Made by a program: the position numbers and the translations under genes | Part shown: piece after piece, positions 12,867 to 21,687 of the stretch | Position numbering within the stretch: the first letter of the stretch is position 1 | Layout: each line of letters opens with the position of its first letter | IMG/VR virus record: IMGVR_UViG_3300021963_000746 | Coordinates: 1 to 21,687 of that record | Length of the DNA: 21,687 nt | Reading direction: 5' to 3' (one strand) | From: a virus | The notes under the pieces: generated by a model | Told to the model about the DNA's origin: nothing | Database searches by the model: none | What the model saw: the letters and a program-made list of their open reading frames with translations, nothing else

Positions 12867-14783
12867 ATGGCTATTCAAACAATAGAAACCCCAAACGAAT
12901 TTAACTATGCCAAACAGACAATACCTTTCTTGGTAAAGTCCACATTAATTGGTCCAACTGGTACAGGTGGTATTGACCCTATCGAAACTTCATTTAGATT
13001 TGTATTTGATGTAGTGGTTCAATTAGGTAATGGTACCTATAAGAACTATGCGTCTATTTCAATTCCACCTAGACCCGATAATTATTTTTCATTTTTTGAT
13101 GCAGCACCTTTAATTTTGGATGCCATTACTTATGATTTGGGGACACACAGACAAACGTTTGCTTCAGCATGTCCAAATAGCATCGTTAAGTTTAGGGTTT
13201 TCTGTACAGAAAGATACCTTGACGTTAACGGAAACTTCATCAGTGGTACAAAGACATCACTTGGTGAATATTATGGTATTGACGGGGCTGGAAATGAAGG
13301 GATAGCACCATATCTTATCAACGCATTAAATTTGAAAAAACCTTTGCATCACCACTTCTTGGTTGATCAAGGTGAATTGGTTGTATCAGAAAAGGAACCA
13401 TTGACATTATCATGGCTTTCAAGAAACGATTTGGGTGTAAATGAATTGGAATATATCCACGGTAATTACGGTACATTCAGCAACATCGCAGCAGTTGGTG
13501 TGGCAACCACAGCAAACGTTATGAACGCTTATACTGGTATCACAAAAAATGTTTTAACAACATTAAGTGCTGGTTCAACAACAACCCCACCATCTTTAAG
13601 AACGGTGTTAAATGGTGTCACTGGTACAGCAACATCAATAATGACTATCAAGTTTACCAACATAGACTTATCACCATCAACAACCTATAAATTTACCATA
13701 GGTGCAAAGATATTAACAGGTCCATATCCTGGTGGTTCACCAACATCATCACAGTCAAATGCGTTGACGCTTAGACCAGTTGTTATAGGTACGAACTTTA
13801 CACCAGTTACAGGTGTGGGTGTTACAATGCAACAGGCTGCTTCTGGTGCACCCAATACATGGCAAGGTGCCACAATTACATTTGTAACAAACAGTTCATT
13901 TGTGACAGGTGATATTACAGCCATTGAAATACAAATTCAAACACCTAACGTGTCAACAGCACCATTAGGGTTTATGAACGGTGTTAACCTTAACCTTACA
14001 AATGCCACGTTATATGAAACAGCTAATACAAGTACACCATTTGTAAACGATGTGCAGGTTATTACTGATGCTGGTACTATTTATACGATGCCATCCGCTT
14101 ATACAGCTAATATTATTCCTTTGAATGATACAGCACAGTCACGTTTTGACACACCTGTGGGTCCATACAAACAATATCACCCAACTGGTCAAGATGCAAC
14201 AACTGGCTTCTGGTTAAATTCACCTGGTAATGCCGCAAAATGGTTCCAACTTAGATTAAGAAACGCCATTGGTGCTGTTATTGGTATTAGTGATAAGATT
14301 TATCAAAAGTCATATGACTGTGACATATATGATAAATTCAGATTGAAGTGGAAAAATAGCTTAGGTGGTTGGGATTACTATACATTCACCAAAGTTAGCA
14401 AAGCTAGGACTAGTATCGAACGTGAAAACTTTAAGCGTTCTAGGGGTCTTATTACATCAACAGCATACCAAGAATTGTCAACAGACCGTGGCTATCAGTC
14501 ATTGAATATTAAATTACAGGATACCTACACCGTTATATCGGATTGGGTGGGTGATGGTACAGCGAAGTGGATGTTGGATTTATTCACCAGTGATGAAGTT
14601 TATCTATTGAACCCAGAACCATTCCAAAGATATGTAACAACAAATGAATACGATTTGGAATATCCTGTGTTCGTTCAACAAACAGATGTTGAATATATGA
14701 ACAACAGTGGTGAAGCTAAACTTAAAAACTACGTAATTGATATAACACCAGCCATTCGTTGGGACGAAAACACAACTAACTAA
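12867..14783 (+). CDS. Tail tip / baseplate structural protein with beta-rich insert
   Basis: A 638-residue protein. The N-terminal 200 residues begin AIQTIETPNEFNYAKQTIPF and include SISIPPRPDNYFSFFDAAPL and a late HHHFLVDQGELVVSEKEPLT. Residues about 215-390 are a Ser/Thr/Gly-rich, beta-strand-rich segment resembling a carbohydrate-binding or Ig-like module, ending near LNLTNATLYETANTS. The C-terminal part (about 440-638) has KWFQLRLRN, FRLKWKNSLGGWDYYTFTKV and SIERENFKRSRG, a pattern I recall in Bacteroidota-phage tail proteins. No glycan hydrolase motif is seen. Position beside the giant next gene suggests they form the tail tip together. The middle insert may vary between phages. Confidence 0.6.
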   Translation: MAIQTIETPNEFNYAKQTIPFLVKSTLIGPTGTGGIDPIETSFRFVFDVVVQLGNGTYKNYASISIPPRPDNYFSFFDAAPLILDAITYDLGTHRQTFASACPNSIVKFRVFCTERYLDVNGNFISGTKTSLGEYYGIDGAGNEGIAPYLINALNLKKPLHHHFLVDQGELVVSEKEPLTLSWLSRNDLGVNELEYIHGNYGTFSNIAAVGVATTANVMNAYTGITKNVLTTLSAGSTTTPPSLRTVLNGVTGTATSIMTIKFTNIDLSPSTTYKFTIGAKILTGPYPGGSPTSSQSNALTLRPVVIGTNFTPVTGVGVTMQQAASGAPNTWQGATITFVTNSSFVTGDITAIEIQIQTPNVSTAPLGFMNGVNLNLTNATLYETANTSTPFVNDVQVITDAGTIYTMPSAYTANIIPLNDTAQSRFDTPVGPYKQYHPTGQDATTGFWLNSPGNAAKWFQLRLRNAIGAVIGISDKIYQKSYDCDIYDKFRLKWKNSLGGWDYYTFTKVSKARTSIERENFKRSRGLITSTAYQELSTDRGYQSLNIKLQDTYTVISDWVGDGTAKWMLDLFTSDEVYLLNPEPFQRYVTTNEYDLEYPVFVQQTDVEYMNNSGEAKLKNYVIDITPAIRWDENTTN

Positions 14784-14784
14784 G

Positions 14785-17700
14785 ATGATTAAAAAGACAG
14801 AACTTTATATCGAAAACAGACAGATTGACCTATTTGGGGATGAAGCATTCTTATTGAACTTTAACGTGGCTGATATTAGTGATATATCGGCCAAAGCTGC
14901 ATCGTATTCCAAAGAAGTTGATATACCAGCCACAAAGGAAAACAACAAAACATTTAGCTACCTTTTTAACGTAAGTTCTGAAGGTTATTTTAACCCAATA
15001 TCAAAGAAAACATCTGAAGTGTATGTGGATGGTGTTTGTGTAATGCGTGGATATTTTAAATTAAATAGCATAACAATTATTGATGCTGAATATGTAACTT
15101 ATCATGGGGTTATTTATGAAGATAGTATTAACTTTGTACAAGCCCTTGGTGACCTTGAATTATCAAACTTGGTATTACCACTTACAGGAACTACAACAAC
15201 CCCTACTGGATCAAGTGGGACCCTTATAATTAATCAACTTACTGGAACCGATTACCGTTTTGTACCACCAATTGGTGGGCCTAGCCCATCACCAGCAAAA
15301 AGAATTTATAACGCAAATTATAATAACGTAATTACAACTGGTGGAATTTTTGGTTCACTACAACCTATTGATAAAAATATACCTAATGCACCATGGTCTG
15401 GGGTATCAACATTTTATAGTCCAACCACAGTTAATGCATTTGTGGCTTTGCAACCTATTTTAATTAATTTAACACCATCAATTCAAATGTCACCATCAAG
15501 AACGGTTACATGGCAATGGTATAAGGTTACACCATCTGGTTCAACTTATTTACATACACCAGTTGGCGGTTCATATGGTGGTAACTTTTTAACATCATCA
15601 ATTACAACCCCATCTGGTAACGTTAACTTAAATACTGGTGATGGTATTTATCTTTTAATACGTGATTTAAACCCTGTAGCATATGTTGGTTCAACCCCAC
15701 CAGCACCAATTGGGTTTACATCAGCTTCACAAATTACTGGTACAATACAAGGAACATCAACAGCGCCTGTTAACAACTTGTTAATAAACGAAAGCTTTAT
15801 TTTAAATAACATAAATTCTGCTGTCAATTCAGATAACAGTGATATATGTTTTCCATTAGTGGATTATAACCAAACATTTCCTTATTCAGCTACCAATAAA
15901 AAGAATAGCCAATTAAATGAATATGAAAAACCTGGTGTGCGTGTTAAATTTGAAGACTTAAGACCAGCTGTTTTTGTTAAGAAAGTATGGGATGCTGTAT
16001 TCAAACAAAGTGGTTTTAAATACAAGTCAAAATTCCTTGACACCAATGCTGATTTATTTAAGAAGCTTATTCTAATTGGTGGAATGGAAGAAGATGAAGT
16101 ACAGTCATTGCAATATGAAAATGTGTTGACTGGTACAACCCAATATCTATTAACCGAACCAAGTCAAGATGTTGAAACAAACCCTGGTGTGGCCAGTTAT
16201 GTTTATGATTATAAAGCATTTTTATTGGGTGGTAAGGTACCAGCATCATCACCAACAAATTATTGGTTTAAAAAATATATAAGACCAACTTATACAGAAA
16301 ATTTAAAGGTTAAATATACCGATGCAAACCGTACCAATGCACAACATGGTTTTTCTGGTAATGAATATGGTGATGTATTAAAAGCAATGGTTGCTGGTAA
16401 ATACAAAATACAAGCACAGATTAAAGGAACATCCCAGTCTGTTATGTATGGTTCAAACGTTGCAGCACCAAACAAACAAGGTATTACTTATCGTCTTAAA
16501 ATTGAAGTTATTGCTAGTGGTTCATTTAATAATGACCCTGTATTATTTACAGCCCCAGCTAAAAGCAAATGGGAAGAAAAAAAGGTTATAACATTTAAAC
16601 GTGAACCAGTTGCTGGCGACCAAGATTTTACACTTACATTTGATGAAACAATTGACCTTGAACAAGGTGATTTGGCAAGGGTTGTATTATATGCTTCAGC
16701 TGATGCACAACTTGACCCAAGTAACACAGATGGAACAGTATATAATTCAAAAACCTTATTAAAGGTTGATGGCAGCTGTTATGTTAAATATTACAGATTA
16801 GGTTCATGGATGGGTTATGAAGCAACATCGCTTACCAACATGCTTCCTAGGTCTATGAAACAAAGTGAATTTATTATAAGCATCACAAAGATGTTTAACT
16901 TATATTTTGAACCAGATAAACAAGACCCAAGAACAATTTATGTTGAACCTAGGGATACCTACTATGAAGATGGGCGTGTATTGAACTGGGAAAAGAAGCT
17001 GGATTATTCCAAACCAATTGATATTAATATTTTGCCACACGATCAGGCAAAAAGCTTTGTATTCAAATATGAAGATGATGGTGCGGATTATTATACTGAA
17101 CAATTTAAAAAGTTTACACCAAATGGGTTAACATTCGGTTCATATCAATTTGTTTCAGATGATGAATATGTTACAGAAACAACTGAATTATCACCAATAT
17201 TTGCAGCATCTTATTTGCAAAAAATAAGTGGTACAGACCCATCAAATGGTTATACTGGTGTTGATGCAAACCCAATGGTTATCACCAAAATAATTGACCA
17301 GGATAGTCAAAAACCTGGTTATAATGGTACACCATCTGATTGGAAAAAAGAAGCACGTATTCTTATCTATGGGGGTAAAATAGCATTACCACCTTATGAA
17401 TACAGAAACTACCAATTCTTTTTAACATCTAACGAACCAGATGGTGATGTATATGAAATTGATTTTGCGTATTATCCTTATGCTGGTCACTATGACAAAC
17501 CAGTTGAACCAAAGGTTGATATTAATTTTTACACTGATACACACTATTTGCCTACCACATACTGGCAAAACAATTTTGGTGTGGCTAATAATATAGCAAA
17601 CCCAAGTTTTTCAACTACATCAATTAACTTATCAGCAGTTTCTGTTGGTCAGAACGTTGTATTGAATTATACAGGTTCAAACTATTTTACTGTTAACCAA

Positions 17701-18744
17701 TACGTAAATAAATATGTTAGGGTTCAAAGTCAAACTGTACCTAACACCTATTTCATGGCTTTGATTGTATCAGCAACATCAACAACGTTAACCCTTAAGA
17801 TTACAGAAATATACGGTACAGCAACCGTTAACTACTGGAAATTAACATTGGTAGATGTTCAAATGAAATACAATTTATTCAATGTATTCTACAAACAACA
17901 GATGATTGAATTGACTGACCAAACAGCTAGGTTAATGACATGTAATATATATTTGACACCAACTGATATAGCAAACTTTAAGTTTAATGATATTGTATAT
18001 ACACATGGTGAATACTGGCGTGTAAATAAAATTATTGACTTTGATACATCATCTGATGTTAACCAAACAACCAAGGTTGAATTAATTAAAATTGTTAGGG
18101 CACAAACCAATAAATTAATTGATTATATAGCTGGTGGTTATTTGGGTATCGCTGGTGGTACTGGTGGTAGTACAACAACTACAGGAACTGGTACGTTAAG
18201 TGGTAATACCCCATCGGTTGTTCAATTAGGTCCAGCTGGGACCCAAAGTTTCTATACAACAGATACACCAAGTCAATTAAATGTATATCGTAATTCTATT
18301 ATCCAGGATACTGAAGGTTTGGTACCTACATTTTTCAATAAAGAAGTAAACGTTTACACAGGTCCACAAGATTTAACCGATACTGTTGTAAAAATTGGTA
18401 ATGACCTTAATGTTGTTAGGGAATTTGCGAATATTAAACCAATTGGTGAAAGCATTATTTTAACTGAAGCGGATGCTGAAAATTTAACTGTTATCCCAGA
18501 AGGTATTGGTCAGGTGTATTTTGAAAACACCAACAAACGTATTCTATTTAATATCGCATTACAGGATGTGGCACCAGATGGGTTTGTAGTTAATTTTGCA
18601 CCATTGGATGATACCTATATGGCTATTATGATGATTGAAAATGGTAATGCTAGTTCAAATGCGATTTTCCCTATTACCCTTGATTATGGTCTTAAATGTA
18701 CATATGATGCCACAAGAAGAATTTGGAATGTGCAACCAGTTTAA
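14785..18744 (+). CDS. Large tail tip / baseplate hub-like protein
   Basis: A 1319-residue protein. Residues 1-130 (KTELYIENRQIDLFGDEAFL, then SYSKEVDIPATKENNKTFSY) match the N-terminal pattern of large Bacteroidota-phage tail proteins. Residues about 130-335 are a Ser/Thr/Pro/Gly-rich beta region. Residues about 375-660 include RVKFEDLRPAVFVKKVWDAV and a beta sandwich (GKYKIQAQIKGTS, EEKKVITFKREPV). A conserved hub-like block follows near 680-800 (MLPRSMKQSEFIISITKMFN, IYVEPRDTYYEDGRVLNWEK, SFVFKYEDDGADY). A Gly/Thr-rich linker (about 1115-1140) leads to a C-terminal domain. It likely forms the tail tip and carries the tube end; no lytic motif was seen. It starts one base after the upstream gene. 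Confidence 0.62.
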   Translation: MIKKTELYIENRQIDLFGDEAFLLNFNVADISDISAKAASYSKEVDIPATKENNKTFSYLFNVSSEGYFNPISKKTSEVYVDGVCVMRGYFKLNSITIIDAEYVTYHGVIYEDSINFVQALGDLELSNLVLPLTGTTTTPTGSSGTLIINQLTGTDYRFVPPIGGPSPSPAKRIYNANYNNVITTGGIFGSLQPIDKNIPNAPWSGVSTFYSPTTVNAFVALQPILINLTPSIQMSPSRTVTWQWYKVTPSGSTYLHTPVGGSYGGNFLTSSITTPSGNVNLNTGDGIYLLIRDLNPVAYVGSTPPAPIGFTSASQITGTIQGTSTAPVNNLLINESFILNNINSAVNSDNSDICFPLVDYNQTFPYSATNKKNSQLNEYEKPGVRVKFEDLRPAVFVKKVWDAVFKQSGFKYKSKFLDTNADLFKKLILIGGMEEDEVQSLQYENVLTGTTQYLLTEPSQDVETNPGVASYVYDYKAFLLGGKVPASSPTNYWFKKYIRPTYTENLKVKYTDANRTNAQHGFSGNEYGDVLKAMVAGKYKIQAQIKGTSQSVMYGSNVAAPNKQGITYRLKIEVIASGSFNNDPVLFTAPAKSKWEEKKVITFKREPVAGDQDFTLTFDETIDLEQGDLARVVLYASADAQLDPSNTDGTVYNSKTLLKVDGSCYVKYYRLGSWMGYEATSLTNMLPRSMKQSEFIISITKMFNLYFEPDKQDPRTIYVEPRDTYYEDGRVLNWEKKLDYSKPIDINILPHDQAKSFVFKYEDDGADYYTEQFKKFTPNGLTFGSYQFVSDDEYVTETTELSPIFAASYLQKISGTDPSNGYTGVDANPMVITKIIDQDSQKPGYNGTPSDWKKEARILIYGGKIALPPYEYRNYQFFLTSNEPDGDVYEIDFAYYPYAGHYDKPVEPKVDINFYTDTHYLPTTYWQNNFGVANNIANPSFSTTSINLSAVSVGQNVVLNYTGSNYFTVNQYVNKYVRVQSQTVPNTYFMALIVSATSTTLTLKITEIYGTATVNYWKLTLVDVQMKYNLFNVFYKQQMIELTDQTARLMTCNIYLTPTDIANFKFNDIVYTHGEYWRVNKIIDFDTSSDVNQTTKVELIKIVRAQTNKLIDYIAGGYLGIAGGTGGSTTTTGTGTLSGNTPSVVQLGPAGTQSFYTTDTPSQLNVYRNSIIQDTEGLVPTFFNKEVNVYTGPQDLTDTVVKIGNDLNVVREFANIKPIGESIILTEADAENLTVIPEGIGQVYFENTNKRILFNIALQDVAPDGFVVNFAPLDDTYMAIMMIENGNASSNAIFPITLDYGLKCTYDATRRIWNVQPV

Positions 18745-18751
18745 TAAAAAT

Positions 18752-18761
18752 TATATTTAAA
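18752..18761 (+). promoter_or_regulatory. Candidate phage promoter element TATATTTAAA
   Basis: It lies in the 34-base gap before the tape measure ATG, 17 bases upstream of it. The sequence matches the 3086 and 8022 copies over ten bases. It could allow separate transcription of the tape measure gene. Confidence 0.4.
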
Positions 18762-18778
18762 TTAAAATAGTACATATA

Positions 18779-21687
18779 ATGGCTGACATTAAAAAAACCA
18801 TAGAAGTTGAAATAATATCAAACACAGGACAGGTTGATAAAATATCTGGTACGCTAGATGACGTAAAAAAGAAGATAGACCAAATTGCTAAGATTGCTAA
18901 TGGTTCAATTAAATTTAAACTTGATGGGGTTGAAAAAACTAATGAAGAAATTCAACAGATTACAACCAACACCAAAAAGGCTGAAAAAGAAGCCAAGGGT
19001 TTAACTGATGAATATAAGAATACCGCAAAGGCAGCTGGTGATGCAGCTGATCAAACTGAAAAATTAGGTACAAACACCAAGAAAGCATCTGAAGGTGCCA
19101 AAGGTGGTGGTGGCTTCTTTGGTGGTCTTAAAGAAGGTCTAGGTGATTTGCAAAAGGGTACAGCCCTTTCAGCTGGTTTAGGCGCTGCAATTGGTGGTGG
19201 TGTTGCAACCGCTGCTATTGCCGCTGCAAATGCTATCAAAGATGCTACTATCGCAGCTGTTAATTTCGGTATTGAACTTGAAAAGAATGCATCCCAAATT
19301 GCTAATGTTTTTGGTTTGGCTAAAGATGATGCACTTGCTTTAGCATCACAGATAACAGCAACCACACAAACATTTGGTACTGATTACCAGGAAACATTAT
19401 TGGCTGTAAATGCTGCGCAAAAACAATTTGGTTTATCAGCACAGGAAGCAACCGATTTGGTTAACAACGGTTTGGCCGCTGGTTTAAATATTAACGGTGA
19501 ATTTTTATCATTACTAAATGAATACCCAGCTTATTTTGCTGAAGCTGGTGTATCGGCTGATGGTTTCTTGGCTATCACCCAACAACAAATTGAACAGGGT
19601 ATCTTTTCTGATAAAGGTCTGGACAGTATTAAGGAAGCGAACATCCGTTTACGTGAATTAACCCCAGCCACACAAAAGGCTTTGAATGACATTCAAATAC
19701 CAGCTGATGCTGTTCAAAAAGCTTTGGCTGATGGTTCAAAAACAACCTTTGATATTGTACAGGAAGTATCGGCTAAATTATCTGAATTGGGCCCATCTTC
19801 ACAGGTTGCTGGTCAGGCTATTGCTGATATATTTGGTGGTCCTGGTGAAGATGCTGGTATCAAATTTTTAAGTACATTAAAAGACATCAGTAATGAACAA
19901 GGTTCATTCAATAACAACCTTAGTGGTACAGCTAAAGCACAACTTGAACAACAACAAGCACAGGCTGAATTAAACGCTACCTGGGCATCATTCTTTGAAG
20001 GTGCTGGTAGTGGATTTACTGGAATTAAAACAGCATTCTTACAGTTTGCTACCGCTGCATTGAAAGGTATTGTTGACATTATCAACTACTTCATTGACTT
20101 ATATAACGAAAGTTATGCTGTAAGATATGTAGTTGAAGGTTTAAAACTTAGCTTCAAAAATACTTATGACGTTATTTCAGCTGGTGTAAAACAGATAATT
20201 TTAGCATTCAAAGCTTTGGGTGGTATCGTTAAAGGTGTATTCACCCTTGATTTTGAAGGTATTAAAAAGTCATATACAGATTACCTTGAAAGTACTGGTA
20301 AAAATATAATACAATTAGGTAAAGATGTTAAGGATAATACTGAAGAAGCTATTAAAGCTATCAAAGATGGTTCAAAACAAAAAATTGTATTAAAAACATC
20401 TATTGTTGATGATACCAAACCAGGTACAACAACCAAACCAACTGGTGGTGGTGCCACAGGTGGTGGTAAAGCTTCAACCACTACAACACAAAAAACAGCT
20501 GAACAAATTGCTGATGAAAAGTTCAAAAAGGAAAAGGAAAAACGTGAAGCTGAATTAGCTAATAGTATCGCAAAGATTAATGAAGACCTTGCAGCCAAAT
20601 TAAAAGCCATCAATGAAGACACCGCTTTAAGTGCTGAAGAACGTGCAAATAAAACTAAAGAAGCTGAATTAAACGCACAACTTGAAATTAATAAAGCAAC
20701 CACCACAAGCCTTAATGATATTAAAACAAAGGCTGAAGAAATATTGGGTGAAAGTAGCAAAGAAGCTGCTGATTTAACCAAACAAGTATCTGAACTTGGT
20801 GTCAAAGCTGAACAGTTAAAAGCTGCTATAACCGATGTGGGTACCAAAGGTGCTGCACAGGCATCCAAAGATGCATTGGTTAAAGGTGAAGAAGCTTTAG
20901 AACAGGCTTTAACTAAGATTAAAAAAGAATATTCAGATAAAAGAATAGCTATATCAGAAGATAACACCCTAACTGAAAAGGAAAGACAGGAAGCTTTAAC
21001 ACAACTTGCATCTGATGAAGAAAATGCTAGGATTGCTGCTGCAAAGAATGCATATCAAACGCTAAAAGATAACGCTGTTATCATTGGTGAAGAACGTAAA
21101 GCGGTTGAACAAAAACTTACTAAAGCCATTCAAGATGAAGATGCTAAACGTGAAAAGGATGCTGAAGCAAAAAGAAAAAAGGATATTGAAAAAGCCAAAG
21201 AAACGGCTGATAAAATAGCTGAAATTGCTGGTAAGATTGCTGATGCAATTGGTCAGATTGGTGATGCCATAAACGCTGTTTATGATGTTCAAATTAAACG
21301 AATTGAAGAAGGTTTCGAAAAGGAAAAAGCTGCACAGGAAAAGGCAAATGAAGAACGTTTGGCTAACAACGAATTGACTGATACACAGCAACAAGAATTG
21401 GAAAGACAAAATGCAATTGAATTAGCCAAGATTGAAGAAGAAAAGAACAAAAAAATTAAGGATATTCAAAAGAAACAGGCTGATATTGATTTGGCTATCA
21501 CCATTGCAAACATCATCGCACAAACAGCTTTGGGTGTTGCAAAGGTAACAGGTCAAACTGGTGTGGGTGCTGCACTTGCTGTACCACTTGTACTTGCATC
21601 TGGTGCCGTTCAATTGGCCACAGCAATTGCACAAAGGGCTTCTATCCAAGGTTTAAAACGTGGTGGTTTTGTAAATGGTCCTGGTGG
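18779..21687 (+). CDS. Tail tape measure protein (3' partial)
   Basis: ATG 18779 opens a frame that is still open at the window end, so at least 969 residues. Residues 1-115 are Lys-rich helices (VDKISGTLDDVKKKIDQIAK). A hydrophobic stretch (about 126-162, ALSAGLGAAIGGGVATAAIA) follows. The core (about 163-370) has ATTQTFGTDYQETLLAVNAA, YPAYFAEAGVSADGFLAITQ and SSQVAGQAIADIFGGPGEDA, which match the Bacteroidota-phage tape measure core. Long Lys/Glu/Ala coiled coils occupy about 575-900, then IDLAITIANIIAQTALGVAK and an end in GGFVNGPGG, usually near the C-terminus. It sets tail length and may insert into the membrane during DNA entry. At about 0.15 nm per residue the tail would exceed 140 nm. 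Confidence 0.93.
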   Translation, partial: MADIKKTIEVEIISNTGQVDKISGTLDDVKKKIDQIAKIANGSIKFKLDGVEKTNEEIQQITTNTKKAEKEAKGLTDEYKNTAKAAGDAADQTEKLGTNTKKASEGAKGGGGFFGGLKEGLGDLQKGTALSAGLGAAIGGGVATAAIAAANAIKDATIAAVNFGIELEKNASQIANVFGLAKDDALALASQITATTQTFGTDYQETLLAVNAAQKQFGLSAQEATDLVNNGLAAGLNINGEFLSLLNEYPAYFAEAGVSADGFLAITQQQIEQGIFSDKGLDSIKEANIRLRELTPATQKALNDIQIPADAVQKALADGSKTTFDIVQEVSAKLSELGPSSQVAGQAIADIFGGPGEDAGIKFLSTLKDISNEQGSFNNNLSGTAKAQLEQQQAQAELNATWASFFEGAGSGFTGIKTAFLQFATAALKGIVDIINYFIDLYNESYAVRYVVEGLKLSFKNTYDVISAGVKQIILAFKALGGIVKGVFTLDFEGIKKSYTDYLESTGKNIIQLGKDVKDNTEEAIKAIKDGSKQKIVLKTSIVDDTKPGTTTKPTGGGATGGGKASTTTTQKTAEQIADEKFKKEKEKREAELANSIAKINEDLAAKLKAINEDTALSAEERANKTKEAELNAQLEINKATTTSLNDIKTKAEEILGESSKEAADLTKQVSELGVKAEQLKAAITDVGTKGAAQASKDALVKGEEALEQALTKIKKEYSDKRIAISEDNTLTEKERQEALTQLASDEENARIAAAKNAYQTLKDNAVIIGEERKAVEQKLTKAIQDEDAKREKDAEAKRKKDIEKAKETADKIAEIAGKIADAIGQIGDAINAVYDVQIKRIEEGFEKEKAAQEKANEERLANNELTDTQQQELERQNAIELAKIEEEKNKKIKDIQKKQADIDLAITIANIIAQTALGVAKVTGQTGVGAALAVPLVLASGAVQLATAIAQRASIQGLKRGGFVNGPG

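Noticed and set aside
20281-20967. Minus-strand ORF (228 codons) opposite the tape measure coiled coil
   Set aside because: Antisense of Lys/Glu/Ala-rich codons gives long open, Leu/Ser-rich hydrophobic frames by composition; no independent support.

Overview
The window is one dense, single-strand (+) block of structural genes from a tailed double-stranded DNA phage (Caudoviricetes). It is AT-rich, and genes either touch or overlap, often as TAATG. A Bacteroidota host, perhaps a flavobacterium-like one, is inferred. Start codons lack Shine-Dalgarno sequences and sit in AT-rich leaders. Several small proteins (Pam3-gp28-like holin, DCGC-motif protein, GQG-ended basic protein) and the tape-measure core resemble types common in Bacteroidota phages. 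No tRNA, integrase, transposase, CRISPR array or host-like gene was seen. No stretch over 300 bases lacks a gene; the longest gap is 109 bases.

Layout. (1) 1-3065: receptor-binding and fibre genes. These are the 3' part of a YadA-head-like fibre, a collagen-like (Gly-Ser-Ser-Gly) fibre, a 57-aa protein, and a small fibre or appendage protein whose C-terminal domain is also present inside the collagen-like fibre. (2) 3110-4917: portal and head-tail connector. (3) 4923-5771: a cassette of very small proteins with two holin-like membrane proteins but no endolysin. (4) 5838-7933: scaffold-like protein, major capsid protein and a further virion protein (tail-tube candidate), closed by a strong intrinsic terminator at 7956-7986. 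(5) 8043-11122: a second operon with a sigma-region-4-like protein (TTG start), a small Cys protein, a zinc-ribbon protein, and the small and large terminase subunits. (6) 11156-18744: tail assembly, completion and tip genes. (7) 18779 to the end: the tape measure protein, cut by the window edge near its C-terminus.

Two signals are not ordinary annotation. First, the 11156-11818 gene has a run of nine T at 11695-11703. It lies exactly where the -1 frame becomes open, and that frame runs without a stop into the small downstream gene ending at 11973. This looks like a programmed -1 frameshift making a 272-aa fusion, as in tail-assembly-chaperone genes. Second, the 8-mer TATATTTA occurs in five intergenic gaps (3086, 5797, 8022, 11140, 18752), one of them just after the terminator. 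Only one copy was noticed inside a gene, so it is a candidate phage promoter element. GATC is also strongly depleted (nine sites counted, all reading GATCA).

How the parts work together: portal, connector, scaffold and capsid build the head. The terminase pair packages DNA. The tape measure, its presumed chaperones, gp10-like and completion proteins and the two large tip proteins build a long tail. The fibres recognise the host. The sigma-like and zinc-ribbon proteins may tune expression of, or assist, the packaging module.
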